Translations under genes and position numbers: made by a program
The notes under the pieces: generated by a model
Databases searched by the model: none
What the model was told of the DNA's origin: nothing
The model's input: the letters and a program-made list of their open reading frames with translations, nothing else
Shown here: in pieces, positions 23,592 to 30,984 of the stretch
How positions within the stretch are numbered: the stretch's first letter is position 1
Layout: each line of letters starts with the position of its first letter
Assembly: GCA_017451265.1 (NCBI GenBank)
Contig: JAFSPU010000012.1
Span: 248,001 to 312,000 of the forward strand
Reading direction: 5' to 3'
DNA: 64,000 nt
Source: Clostridiales bacterium
Lineage (GTDB): Bacteria; Bacillota; Clostridia; Saccharofermentanales; Saccharofermentanaceae

Positions 23592-24971
23592 ATGAAAGTA
23601 CAGTTCACCGAGACGGTAGTACGTGATGCACAGCAGTCCCTTATAGCTACCCGTATGCCGTTCTCAGACTTCGAAGACATCCTGGAGACAATGGATAATG
23701 CCGGCTACCACTCAATCGAGTGCTGGGGCGGAGCTACATTTGATTCCTGCCTCCGTTTCCTTGACGAGGATCCTTGGGAGAGACTTCGTAAGATTAAAGC
23801 AATTTGTAAGAAGACACCTCTGCAGATGCTTCTGCGAGGCCAGAACATCCTCGGATATAAGCATTATCCTGATGATGTCGTAAGACTCTTTGTAAGAAAA
23901 TCAGCCGAGAACGGCATGGATATCTTCAGAATATTCGATGCCCTTAACGACTTCAGAAACATTGAAGTCGCAGTAGATGAGACTCTGAAGTGCGGCAAGC
24001 ACGCACAGGGCTGCATCTGCTACACCACAAGCCCCGTTCACACAGTAGAAAAGTACGTCGAGATGGGTAAGGAACTTGAGAAGATGGGAGTTAACTCAAT
24101 CTGCATCAAGGACATGGCAGGTATCTGCGGCCCTCAGGAAGCTTATGACCTCGTTAAGGCTCTGAAGGCTTCCGTTAAGGTTCCGATCTATCTGCATACA
24201 CACCATACAACAGGTCTCGGACCCATGACTTACCTCAAGGCTATCGAGGCAGGTCTGGACGGTATCGATACAGCAATCTCTCCTATGGCCGGCGGTACAT
24301 CACAGCCTGCTACAGAGACAATGAAGTATGCTCTTGAGCAGCTCGGTTACGAGACAGACCTCGATTCCGCTTGCCTCAAGAAGATCGCTGATCATTTTGC
24401 TCCTATCAAGGACAGATTCATCAAGGAAGGCATTCTTAATCCCAAGTCCATGGGTATCCGTACAGATATCCTTGAGTATCAGCTTCCTGGCGGTATGTTC
24501 TCCAACATGCTCAAGCAGATGACTGACATGAAGGCTCAGGATAAGTTCGAAGAGGCTCTCGCTGAGATCCCTAACGTACGTAAGGATCTGGGTTATCCTC
24601 CGCTCGTTACTCCTATGTCCCAGCTCGTTGGTACGCAGGCAGTTAACAACGTCCTCATGGGCAAGTATAAGAACGTTACCAAGGACACCAAGGCTTACTT
24701 GAGAGGTGAGTACGGACGTGCTCCGGGTGAAGTTAATAAGGAACTTATCGCTAAGTTCTGGAAGGACGATGAGATCATCACATGCAGATATGCTGATACT
24801 CTCGAGCCTGCCTTCGAGAAGGCAAAGGCTGAGCTCGGCGATAGGGCAAGATGTGATGAGGATGTCCTCTCTTACATCTCTTTCCCTCAGGTAGCTGAGA
24901 AGTTCTTCGAAGCACGTGAAGAGAAGGAGTCCAACACAGTTAACTACACGATCGAGAAGAAGGAGGACTAA
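23592..24971 (+). CDS. oadA: Oxaloacetate decarboxylase alpha subunit (carboxyltransferase)
   Basis: Transfers the carboxyl group of oxaloacetate to biotin as the first step of the Na+-pumping decarboxylase. The 459 residues form the DRE-TIM carboxyltransferase fold of OadA/PycB: ETVVRDAQQSL at the start (metal Asp), MLLRGQNILGYKHYPDDVV, CIKDMAG with the carboxylated lysine region, and the metal-binding HTHHTTG. The biotin domain usually fused at the C-terminus is missing and is encoded two genes downstream. The acyl-CoA carboxyltransferase of methylmalonyl-CoA decarboxylase has another fold, which favours oxaloacetate. Operon order alpha-gamma-biotin-beta. Confidence 0.9.
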   Translation: MKVQFTETVVRDAQQSLIATRMPFSDFEDILETMDNAGYHSIECWGGATFDSCLRFLDEDPWERLRKIKAICKKTPLQMLLRGQNILGYKHYPDDVVRLFVRKSAENGMDIFRIFDALNDFRNIEVAVDETLKCGKHAQGCICYTTSPVHTVEKYVEMGKELEKMGVNSICIKDMAGICGPQEAYDLVKALKASVKVPIYLHTHHTTGLGPMTYLKAIEAGLDGIDTAISPMAGGTSQPATETMKYALEQLGYETDLDSACLKKIADHFAPIKDRFIKEGILNPKSMGIRTDILEYQLPGGMFSNMLKQMTDMKAQDKFEEALAEIPNVRKDLGYPPLVTPMSQLVGTQAVNNVLMGKYKNVTKDTKAYLRGEYGRAPGEVNKELIAKFWKDDEIITCRYADTLEPAFEKAKAELGDRARCDEDVLSYISFPQVAEKFFEAREEKESNTVNYTIEKKED

Positions 24972-25387
24972 TGATGGATATTATCCGTTATGCCTCTGAG
25001 AACGGCGGTGAGACATTCACATTATTCCAGCCCCAGATGGGTACAGGAGAAATGTTTATGAATGCCGGCACCGTTATGCTCGTCGTATTCGGTGTTCTCT
25101 TCCTTATGTATATCCTGATCTCTCTTGCAGGTAAGGTTATTGCAGGTATATCCGGTCAGGTTATCGGCAGTGCCAAGAAGGAAGAGGCTAAGGCCGAGGT
25201 TAAGGCTGCTCCTGCAGCTGAAGCTAAGGCTGAGGATCCGGGTGAGGAGTTCTCTTCCGGAACACTGAAGCTCAAGGGCTGCGATGAGAAGACGGCTGCC
25301 ATGATCATGGCTATCGTTTCCGACAACACGGGAATTCCGCTGTCTGAACTCGTATTCAAGTCGATCAAGCTCGTTGACGAGAAATAA
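24971..25387 (+). CDS. oadG: Oxaloacetate decarboxylase gamma-like subunit
   Basis: Small subunit (138 residues) that joins the alpha and beta subunits at the membrane. One membrane helix spans about residues 30-52 (VMLVVFGVLFLMYILISLAG); a Lys/Ala/Glu-rich linker follows, then a short C-terminal domain with LKLKGCDEKTAAMIMAIV. It overlaps the oadA stop by one nucleotide; a second ATG at 24974 has better spacing from AGGAGG (24961-24966). The sequence is divergent, as is usual for OadG/MmdD; position in the operon is the main support. Confidence 0.8.
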   Translation: MMDIIRYASENGGETFTLFQPQMGTGEMFMNAGTVMLVVFGVLFLMYILISLAGKVIAGISGQVIGSAKKEEAKAEVKAAPAAEAKAEDPGEEFSSGTLKLKGCDEKTAAMIMAIVSDNTGIPLSELVFKSIKLVDEK

Positions 25388-25402
25388 GGAGAGGAATTAA
25401 TC

Positions 25403-25804
25403 ATGATTTATAACGTAACAATTAATGACAAAGTTTATGAAGTAGAGGTAGAGAAGGGTAAGGCCAACCTTATCAGAACAACTGCTGTTCAGGCGGCTCC
25501 CGCTCCTGCAGCTGCTCCTGTTGCTACAGCTCCTGCTGCCGCACCTGCACCTGCTGCTCCTGCAGCACCTGCGGCTTCTGTACAGGCAGGCACAACACCC
25601 GTTAACTCACCTATGCCCGGTACTATCCTTGATGTAAAGGTAGCAGTGGGCCAGACAGTTAAGGAGGGTGACCTTGTTGTCATTCTCGAGGCAATGAAGA
25701 TGGAGAACGAGATCTACGCTCCCTGCGCAGGAACGATAGCTCAGGTTCTCACAAACAAGGGCGCGAGCGTCGATACAGGTGCTCCTCTTGTGACCATTTC
25801 ATGA
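25403..25804 (+). CDS. Biotin carboxyl carrier protein of the decarboxylase
   Basis: Free-standing biotin carrier of 133 residues. A short N-terminal region is followed by an Ala/Pro linker (about 31-62) and a lipoyl/biotin domain (about 66-133) with the biotin-attachment motif EAMKMEN, lysine K99. It shuttles carboxyl-biotin between OadA and the membrane beta subunit. It lies between oadG and oadB with short gaps (15 and 17 nt). Confidence 0.92.
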   Translation: MIYNVTINDKVYEVEVEKGKANLIRTTAVQAAPAPAAAPVATAPAAAPAPAAPAAPAASVQAGTTPVNSPMPGTILDVKVAVGQTVKEGDLVVILEAMKMENEIYAPCAGTIAQVLTNKGASVDTGAPLVTIS

Positions 25805-25821
25805 TCACGGAGGCCTGAACA

Positions 25822-27027
25822 ATGATTGATGTTTTATTAGATCTTTGGAATAACTCGGGTATCGCCCAGTTGTTCATAGGTGACGGATGGAAGAACGGCA
25901 TCATGATCTTGGCTGCGTTCGTTCTCTTCTATCTGGCTATCAAAAAAGAGTTCGAGCCTTTGCTCCTGCTCCCTATCGCTTTCGGTATGCTTCTTACCAA
26001 TCTCCCCTGGCCCGGCGGCGGAATCTTCCACCCCGAATGGTTCAACGGTGAGATCAACTGGGCTGCTATCGGCGGCGGATTCGTCGATGCGGCAGGCAAC
26101 CATATCGAGCCCGGTCTGTTCGACTTCCTGTATATCGGCGTTAAGCTTGATATCTTCCCGTGTCTTATCTTCATGGCAGTAGGTGCTATGACAGACTTCG
26201 GACCCCTGATCTCAAGACCTTCGTCTTTCTTCATGGGTGCAGGCGCACAGTTCGGTATCTCTTTCGCATTTGTAGTTGCTATCCTTCTCGGATTCTCACC
26301 TGAGGGTGCAGCTTCTATCGGTATCATCGGCGGTGCTGACGGTCCTACGGCTATCTACCTTACAAGTAAGCTCGCTCCTGAGCTTCTCGGTGCCATCGCT
26401 GTCGCAGCTTATTCTTATATGGCTCTGATCCCGATGATACAGCCGTTCTTCATGAAGCTTCTTACTACCAAGAAGATGCGTCAGGTTAAGATGGAGCAGG
26501 CAAGACCTGTATCCAAGGTCGAGAAGATCTGCTTCCCTGTTATCGTAACAGTAGTATGCGTTCTGATCCTTCCCTCAGTTGCTCCTCTCCTCGGCTGCCT
26601 TATGTTAGGTAACCTGTTCAAGGAGTCCGGTGTTACTGACAGACTTTCAGACACAGCTCAGAATGCAATGTGCAACACAGTAACCATCATGCTCGGTGTA
26701 GCAGTAGGCGGTACAGCTGTAGGTCAGAACTTCTTAAGCGTTCAGACACTGCTTATCATCGGTCTCGGACTTGCAGCGTTCGCATTCGCTACAATCGGCG
26801 GTCTTATCATCGGCGACATCATGTACTTCGCTACCAAGGGTAAGATCAATCCTCTTATCGGTGCGGCAGGCGTATCCGCCGTTCCTATGGCAGCCCGTGT
26901 AGCTTCCAAGGTAGGACAGAAGGAGAATCCTTCCAACTTCCTTCTCATGCACGCCATGGGACCTAACGTAGCTGGCGTTATCGGTTCCGCTATCGCAGCA
27001 GGTATTCTGCTTACACTGTTCGGCTGA
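25822..27027 (+). CDS. oadB: Oxaloacetate decarboxylase beta subunit, Na+ pump
   Basis: Membrane subunit (401 residues) that decarboxylates carboxyl-biotin and exports Na+. It carries the GIIGGADGPTAIYLTSKL block with the essential aspartate of region IIIa, GNLFKESGVTDRLSDT with the conserved Asn/Ser region, and about nine membrane helices. Length is slightly shorter than the Klebsiella type and normal for Clostridia. It ends the operon; a strong terminator follows. Confidence 0.92.
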   Translation: MIDVLLDLWNNSGIAQLFIGDGWKNGIMILAAFVLFYLAIKKEFEPLLLLPIAFGMLLTNLPWPGGGIFHPEWFNGEINWAAIGGGFVDAAGNHIEPGLFDFLYIGVKLDIFPCLIFMAVGAMTDFGPLISRPSSFFMGAGAQFGISFAFVVAILLGFSPEGAASIGIIGGADGPTAIYLTSKLAPELLGAIAVAAYSYMALIPMIQPFFMKLLTTKKMRQVKMEQARPVSKVEKICFPVIVTVVCVLILPSVAPLLGCLMLGNLFKESGVTDRLSDTAQNAMCNTVTIMLGVAVGGTAVGQNFLSVQTLLIIGLGLAAFAFATIGGLIIGDIMYFATKGKINPLIGAAGVSAVPMAARVASKVGQKENPSNFLLMHAMGPNVAGVIGSAIAAGILLTLFG

Positions 27028-27056
27028 TAAGACAGACTGAAGAATTCAAAGCAAAT

Positions 27057-27088
27057 AAAGAAGGCGCCCGTCGGACGCCTTCTTTGTT
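27057..27088. terminator. Bidirectional terminator between oadB and the double-glycine peptide gene
   Basis: AAAGAAGGCG (27057-27066), 9-nt loop, CGCCTTCTTT (27076-27085), then GTTT. On the minus strand the same stem is followed by CTTTATTTG. It can stop both the decarboxylase operon and the convergent peptide gene that ends at 27107. Confidence 0.85.
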
Positions 27089-27106
27089 TACTGAACTTAT
27101 TTAATC

Positions 27107-27367
27107 TTAAAGTGCATCTCTTACTTCGTAGATCCTTGTTACGATGGCGATCACCTGATCACGCGTAATATACTTATCCATATATGCTCTAAGGTAATCA
27201 CATGCTCTGTTGATGCAAACCTCCAAGGCTATACCGGCAGTCTTATTGTTGCGAATAAAAGAAGCAATGCTCTCGCTGTTAAGGATAGCATCCGCCAGTG
27301 CACCACCGCCGTTAACGGCCTCAAGCTCATCGAGATTCAGATCTAAAACTTCGTTATTCTTTTCCAA
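27107..27367 (-). CDS. Double-glycine-leader peptide (bacteriocin-like or secreted peptide)
   Basis: An 86-residue peptide starting with TTG at 27367, five nt after a perfect AGGAGG (27373-27378). The leader fits the class II bacteriocin consensus: L10, E14, L15, V18, G20, G21 occupy -12, -8, -7, -4, -2 and -1 relative to a cut after G21. The released core would have about 65 residues, with two cysteines (EVCINRACDYL) and amphipathic helices, and is not glycine-rich. The frame is open upstream to 27415 but that would place the ribosome binding site inside the gene. No C39 transporter, immunity or modification gene is adjacent; export would need a transporter elsewhere. It follows, on the same strand, a papain-like lipoprotein gene (129 nt gap). 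Confidence 0.7.
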   Translation of the reverse strand: MEKNNEVLDLNLDELEAVNGGGALADAILNSESIASFIRNNKTAGIALEVCINRACDYLRAYMDKYITRDQVIAIVTRIYEVRDAL

Positions 27368-27496
27368 AAGATCCTCCTTTCTCCCCTTAGTAAAGGAATA
27401 AGATTTGGTACACATATAGGATACATCGCTCCTGACGCGAATTCATTCAAGAATGGGAAGTTGTGGTTAACCTTGTGTTAACGATGTATGTATATT

Positions 27497-28840
27497 CTAT
27501 AGGAAGAGAGCTTTTATGCAGGCGTTATTAGGGGTGAAGTCGATATCCAGTAATTCACGGATATCCTCATCAGCCAGATCGACCCACTCTTCATCTATAA
27601 GGACATAAGACTGTCCGGGTTCGCTTGAAGCGACAAATGCGATATAAGAATCTTCGTAAAAGGACTCTGTTGATTCGCCCTCTACCGGTGCTTCAGATTC
27701 ATACCTGATAACAACAGTGAATGTATCTACATCCAAAGGCTCGGGTAATTCGATCGTGTGATATCCTCTGTATTCGAATTCTTCTGTCGCAGAGTATAAA
27801 AGCTCACCGTCATCCAGGATGCCGTCATATATCTCGACTGTAACTTCCCGCCCCGGTTCATATGTATAAGTACCGACCGCTCCGAGGGTTCCTTCATATT
27901 CGAAGACGTTGGCAAGAACAGTTTCATTACCGGTCGATAAAGTATTAGTAGCCGAGCCGTCGTAAGAACATACATGAGAATAGTTCGTGCTTCCTGCATA
28001 GGCGAAGGGCTCCTCAAATCCGGTCTCGTAAGATAACCAGAAGTATCCGCCGCTGCCCCATCTGTCGGAGAAGGAGTTCTGTACGAGCCACGCTCCGTTC
28101 TCTTCGGCCGGCGGATCAAAATACTCGGCAGGGAAATCGTCATCCCAGCCGACCAAAGTCACCGCATGGTCGGCCTCATCACCACCGTGATTGTTAATGG
28201 TGGTGTAGCCGTAGATATCGTAATAATCACTGTCTCTATCTAAATAAGCAATGGTAAATGCCCCGTTCGTTCTTAAGGCTTCCTGAATCTGCTCGCGGGA
28301 CAGTTCTCCGTAATCCCAAGCTTCCGTAAGTACAACGCCGCTTTCAATTCCGTTCGCAAGGCCGGCGATGGTCTGTATAGGCCCGGCACCTACATTAAGA
28401 GCCGAGTATTGTCTGGGGTGAAAGCCGTCTCTGTCGGGGTCGATATGAGCGATCGAACCGTAAGTTGCATCCACTATATTCATCGGGTCAATGTCGATTG
28501 ATACGCCCTGAACATAGAGAAAACTGGATTCGAGTGCCGTCGCTGCCGCGTGCGCCCAGCATGTTCCTAATTGCTGATCCGTTACCTCGGTTCCGTATCC
28601 TTCCTCTATGAGTGAAAATCCGTGACCCGAGGCGAAAGGGATATATCTGTCTTCAGGCCATGTTTCTTCGGGGGTCACTTCAGGAGTCGGTGTTGCCGTG
28701 GCTGCTGCTGAAGTTTGAGCGGAAGTTTCAGCCGCGGATGATCCGGCGGTTTCGGGTACAGTCGTTTCAGTGGCCGCGGAGCAGGATGCTGTCAGGCACA
28801 GCGAAAAGCACATCAGCGCAGATAAAGACTTCTTTAGCAT
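27497..28840 (-). CDS. C1A papain-family cysteine protease, lipoprotein, with lectin-like C-terminal domain
   Basis: Surface lipoprotein of 447 residues. A signal peptide ends in LTASC with C20 as the lipidated residue, then a Thr/Ala/Pro-rich spacer reaches about residue 60. The protease domain (about 65-275) has the oxyanion Gln at 89-90, nucleophile C94 in GTCWAHAAA, H225 in DEADHAVTLVGW and N255 in VQNSFSDRWG. The C-terminal 170 residues are beta-rich, like the lectin-like domain of bacterial C1A proteases. The start at 28840 has GGAGG (28848-28852); the 25 upstream codons in frame are not used. It probably cleaves extracellular proteins or peptides and lies directly upstream of the double-glycine peptide gene. 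Confidence 0.88.
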   Translation of the reverse strand: MLKKSLSALMCFSLCLTASCSAATETTVPETAGSSAAETSAQTSAAATATPTPEVTPEETWPEDRYIPFASGHGFSLIEEGYGTEVTDQQLGTCWAHAAATALESSFLYVQGVSIDIDPMNIVDATYGSIAHIDPDRDGFHPRQYSALNVGAGPIQTIAGLANGIESGVVLTEAWDYGELSREQIQEALRTNGAFTIAYLDRDSDYYDIYGYTTINNHGGDEADHAVTLVGWDDDFPAEYFDPPAEENGAWLVQNSFSDRWGSGGYFWLSYETGFEEPFAYAGSTNYSHVCSYDGSATNTLSTGNETVLANVFEYEGTLGAVGTYTYEPGREVTVEIYDGILDDGELLYSATEEFEYRGYHTIELPEPLDVDTFTVVIRYESEAPVEGESTESFYEDSYIAFVASSEPGQSYVLIDEEWVDLADEDIRELLDIDFTPNNACIKALFL

Positions 28841-28909
28841 CGGGGAACCTCCGTTACACGAGTATTCTACATTATTGCGGGGGCATTTAATATGTAATAT
28901 CGTAATAGC

Positions 28910-29800
28910 ATGCATAAGGTCGAAGCAAAGGGAATACTAAACGGAAGCGGAAACGGGATCGGTATGAACATATACCGCGGGTGTACGCACGGCTGCATAT
29001 ACTGTGACAGCAGAAGCCTCTGCTACCACTTTACCCACCCTTTCGAGGATGTGGAGGTTAAGGCCAACGCCCCTGAGCTTCTCGAGAAGGCCCTGAAGTC
29101 CAAGCGTAAGAAGTGCATGATAGGCACGGGTTCGATGTCGGATCCGTATATGCATTGCGAGCAGGAGCTTCGCCTGACGCGCAGGTGCCTGGAGATAATA
29201 TATGACCGCGGCTTCGGGGCTGCCGTTCAGACCAAGTCGGACCGCATCCTGGATGATATCGACCTTCTGGATAAGATAAACAGGAAGACGAAGTGCGTAG
29301 TGCAGATGACGCTTACGACTTACGACGATGACCTCTGCGCCGTCCTGGAACCGAATGTGTGCAATACGAGAAGAAGGATAGACGTCCTTGAGCAGATGAA
29401 GCTCAGAGGAATACCGACTGTCGTCTGGCTTACGCCCATACTGCCATTTATAAATGACACTGAAGAGAATGTTACGAAGATCCTTAATGAATGCGTCCGT
29501 ACCGGCGTAAAGGGGATCATATGCTTCGGAATGGGCGTGACCTTAAGGGAAGGAGACCGGGAATACTTCTATGAGGCTTTGGACAGGCATTTTCCGGGGT
29601 TAAAGCAAAGATATATCGATACTTACGGGGATTCATATGAGGTCACAAGCCCTGATAACGGCCGCCTTATGAGGATCTTTATGGATATTTGTAATAAGAA
29701 TAATATAATAAGCGACCGCATGAAGTGCTTCGGATATATGCAGGAGTTTCCCGGGGATAACAGTCAGATCAGTATTTTTGATCTCATGCAGGGCGGATAA
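28910..29800 (+). CDS. SPL-type radical SAM protein
   Basis: Radical SAM enzyme of 296 residues. The [4Fe-4S] motif is CTHGCIYC (CxxxCxxC), preceded by GMNIYRGCTHGC as in the spore photoproduct lyase-like/Rv2578c family, whose members are often annotated as DNA repair-like but lack a proven function. The C-terminal part has the family segment FGMGVTLREGD. No ribosome binding site is visible before the ATG. It is divergent from the protease gene (69 nt apart). Confidence 0.82.
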   Translation: MHKVEAKGILNGSGNGIGMNIYRGCTHGCIYCDSRSLCYHFTHPFEDVEVKANAPELLEKALKSKRKKCMIGTGSMSDPYMHCEQELRLTRRCLEIIYDRGFGAAVQTKSDRILDDIDLLDKINRKTKCVVQMTLTTYDDDLCAVLEPNVCNTRRRIDVLEQMKLRGIPTVVWLTPILPFINDTEENVTKILNECVRTGVKGIICFGMGVTLREGDREYFYEALDRHFPGLKQRYIDTYGDSYEVTSPDNGRLMRIFMDICNKNNIISDRMKCFGYMQEFPGDNSQISIFDLMQGG

Positions 29801-29808
29801 ACTGCCTC

Positions 29809-29837
29809 TTTACAAGAAAATCAAGCGGGTGTAAACT
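29809..29837 (+). promoter_or_regulatory. Promoter of the str operon
   Basis: TTTACA (29809-29814), 17 bp, TAAACT (29832-29837), directly after the radical SAM gene. The transcript would start near 29844 and carry a hairpin at 29851-29872 in its leader. Confidence 0.5.
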
Positions 29838-29850
29838 TAATTGCTTTTCG

Positions 29851-29875
29851 AAAGGGGGTTAATGCGCCCTTTTTA
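29851..29875 (+). terminator. Hairpin with T-run in front of rpsL (terminator or attenuator)
   Basis: AAAGGG (29851-29856), 10-nt loop, CCCTTT (29867-29872), followed by TTT. It may end the radical SAM transcript at 51 nt after its stop, or, because it lies after the proposed str promoter, act as an attenuator for the ribosomal protein operon. Confidence 0.5.
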
Positions 29876-29908
29876 CGGGAAGAAAATCTTAAGAAAGGAG
29901 ATGTATTG

Positions 29909-30337
29909 ATGCCGACGTTCAATCAATTGGTAAAGTCTGGTAGGCACGACAAGACATATAAGTCTGCTTCCCCGGCTCTGCAGGCTGGTATTAACACAAT
30001 CCACAACAAGGAGACTGAAGTATTCGCTCCCCAGAAGCGTGGTGTGTGCACAGTTGTTAAGACAACAACACCTAAGAAGCCTAATTCCGCTCTTCGTAAG
30101 GTTGCCCGTGTGCGTTTAACAAACGGCTACGAGGTTACAGCTTACATTCCCGGAATCGGCCACAATCTGCAGGAGCACTCCGTTGTTCTCATCAGAGGCG
30201 GACGTGTAAAGGATCTCCCTGGTGTTCGTTACCACATCATCAGAGGAACTCTTGATACAGCAGGTGTCGCTAACCGTATGCAGGGTAGATCCAAGTACGG
30301 AGCTAAGAAGCCGAAGGCTGCTAAGGTTAAGAAGTAA
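29909..30337 (+). CDS. rpsL: 30S ribosomal protein S12
   Basis: Decoding-site ribosomal protein, 142 residues. The conserved [19 protein letters not shown] block and [17 protein letters not shown] are present, including the lysines where streptomycin-resistance mutations occur in other bacteria. TTG at 29906 is in frame, but ATG at 29909 is 8 nt from AAGGAG and is the start. It is the first gene of rpsL-rpsG-fusA-tuf; rpoB and rpoC, which often stand upstream, are not here. Confidence 0.97.
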   Translation: MPTFNQLVKSGRHDKTYKSASPALQAGINTIHNKETEVFAPQKRGVCTVVKTTTPKKPNSALRKVARVRLTNGYEVTAYIPGIGHNLQEHSVVLIRGGRVKDLPGVRYHIIRGTLDTAGVANRMQGRSKYGAKKPKAAKVKK

Positions 30338-30393
30338 TCCTAAATTAAGTAGGGTTGGACAAACATAAAGCGATCAGTACATTGTTCATATAG

Positions 30394-30463
30394 GGACATT
30401 GCTACTTGACGCACGACACGTGTCCAAAGGCAAAACTGAAACGTGAGTACCTATGGTTTCAGT
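30394..30463 (+). ncRNA. Structured rpsL-rpsG intercistronic region
   Basis: The 158-nt gap between S12 and S7 contains two inverted repeats: GGACA (30394-30398) with TGTCC (30421-30425), and ACTGAAAC (30435-30442) with GTTTCAGT (30456-30463), an 8-bp stem with a 13-nt loop. In E. coli S7 regulates this operon by binding the S12-S7 intercistronic RNA; a similar control is inferred here from position only. Confidence 0.4.
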
Positions 30464-30495
30464 AAAACTGAATATCATGCAAGGAGGGAAGCAAA

Positions 30496-30966
30496 GTGCC
30501 AAGAAAGGGCAATATCCCAGTTAGAAAAGTGCTCCCGGATCCGCTCTATAACGATGTAAGAGTTTCTAAGCTCATCAACAACGTTATGCTCGACGGTAAG
30601 AAGGGACTTGCACAGAAGATCGTCTACGAAGCCTTTGATGCTATCAAAGAGAAGACAGGCGAGCAGCCTATTGAAGTATTCAATAAGGCTCTTGAGAACG
30701 TAATGCCTCAGCTTGAGTGTAAGGCTAGACGTGTTGGTGGTGCCAACTATCAGGTACCTATCGACGTCAGACCTGAGAGAAGACTTACATTGGGTCTGCG
30801 CTGGATTGTAGCTTATGCAAGATCCAGAAGCGAGAAGACAATGAAGGAAAGACTCGCAGCTGAGCTCATGGATGCAGCTAACGGTGCAGGCGGCGCTTTC
30901 AAGCGTAAGGAAGAAATGCACAGAATGGCTGATGCAAACAGAGCATTCGCTCATTACAAGTGGTAA
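30496..30966 (+). CDS. rpsG: 30S ribosomal protein S7
   Basis: Primary 16S rRNA-binding protein of the small-subunit head, 156 residues, the standard length. Visible blocks are [35 protein letters not shown] and [16 protein letters not shown]. It starts with GTG, 8 nt after AGGAGG (30482-30487). fusA follows after 18 nt. Confidence 0.97.
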   Translation: MPRKGNIPVRKVLPDPLYNDVRVSKLINNVMLDGKKGLAQKIVYEAFDAIKEKTGEQPIEVFNKALENVMPQLECKARRVGGANYQVPIDVRPERRLTLGLRWIVAYARSRSEKTMKERLAAELMDAANGAGGAFKRKEEMHRMADANRAFAHYKW

Positions 30967-30984
30967 TCGATAAGGAGTTATGAC

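Noticed and set aside
23592..24971. Methylmalonyl-CoA decarboxylase alpha subunit
   Set aside because: That subunit has a crotonase-like acyl-CoA carboxyltransferase fold; this protein has the RDAQQSL and HTHHTTG motifs of the pyruvate/oxaloacetate type.
27368..27415. Longer start for the double-glycine peptide
   Set aside because: It would put the perfect AGGAGG inside the gene and spoil the leader; the TTG at 27367 is better.
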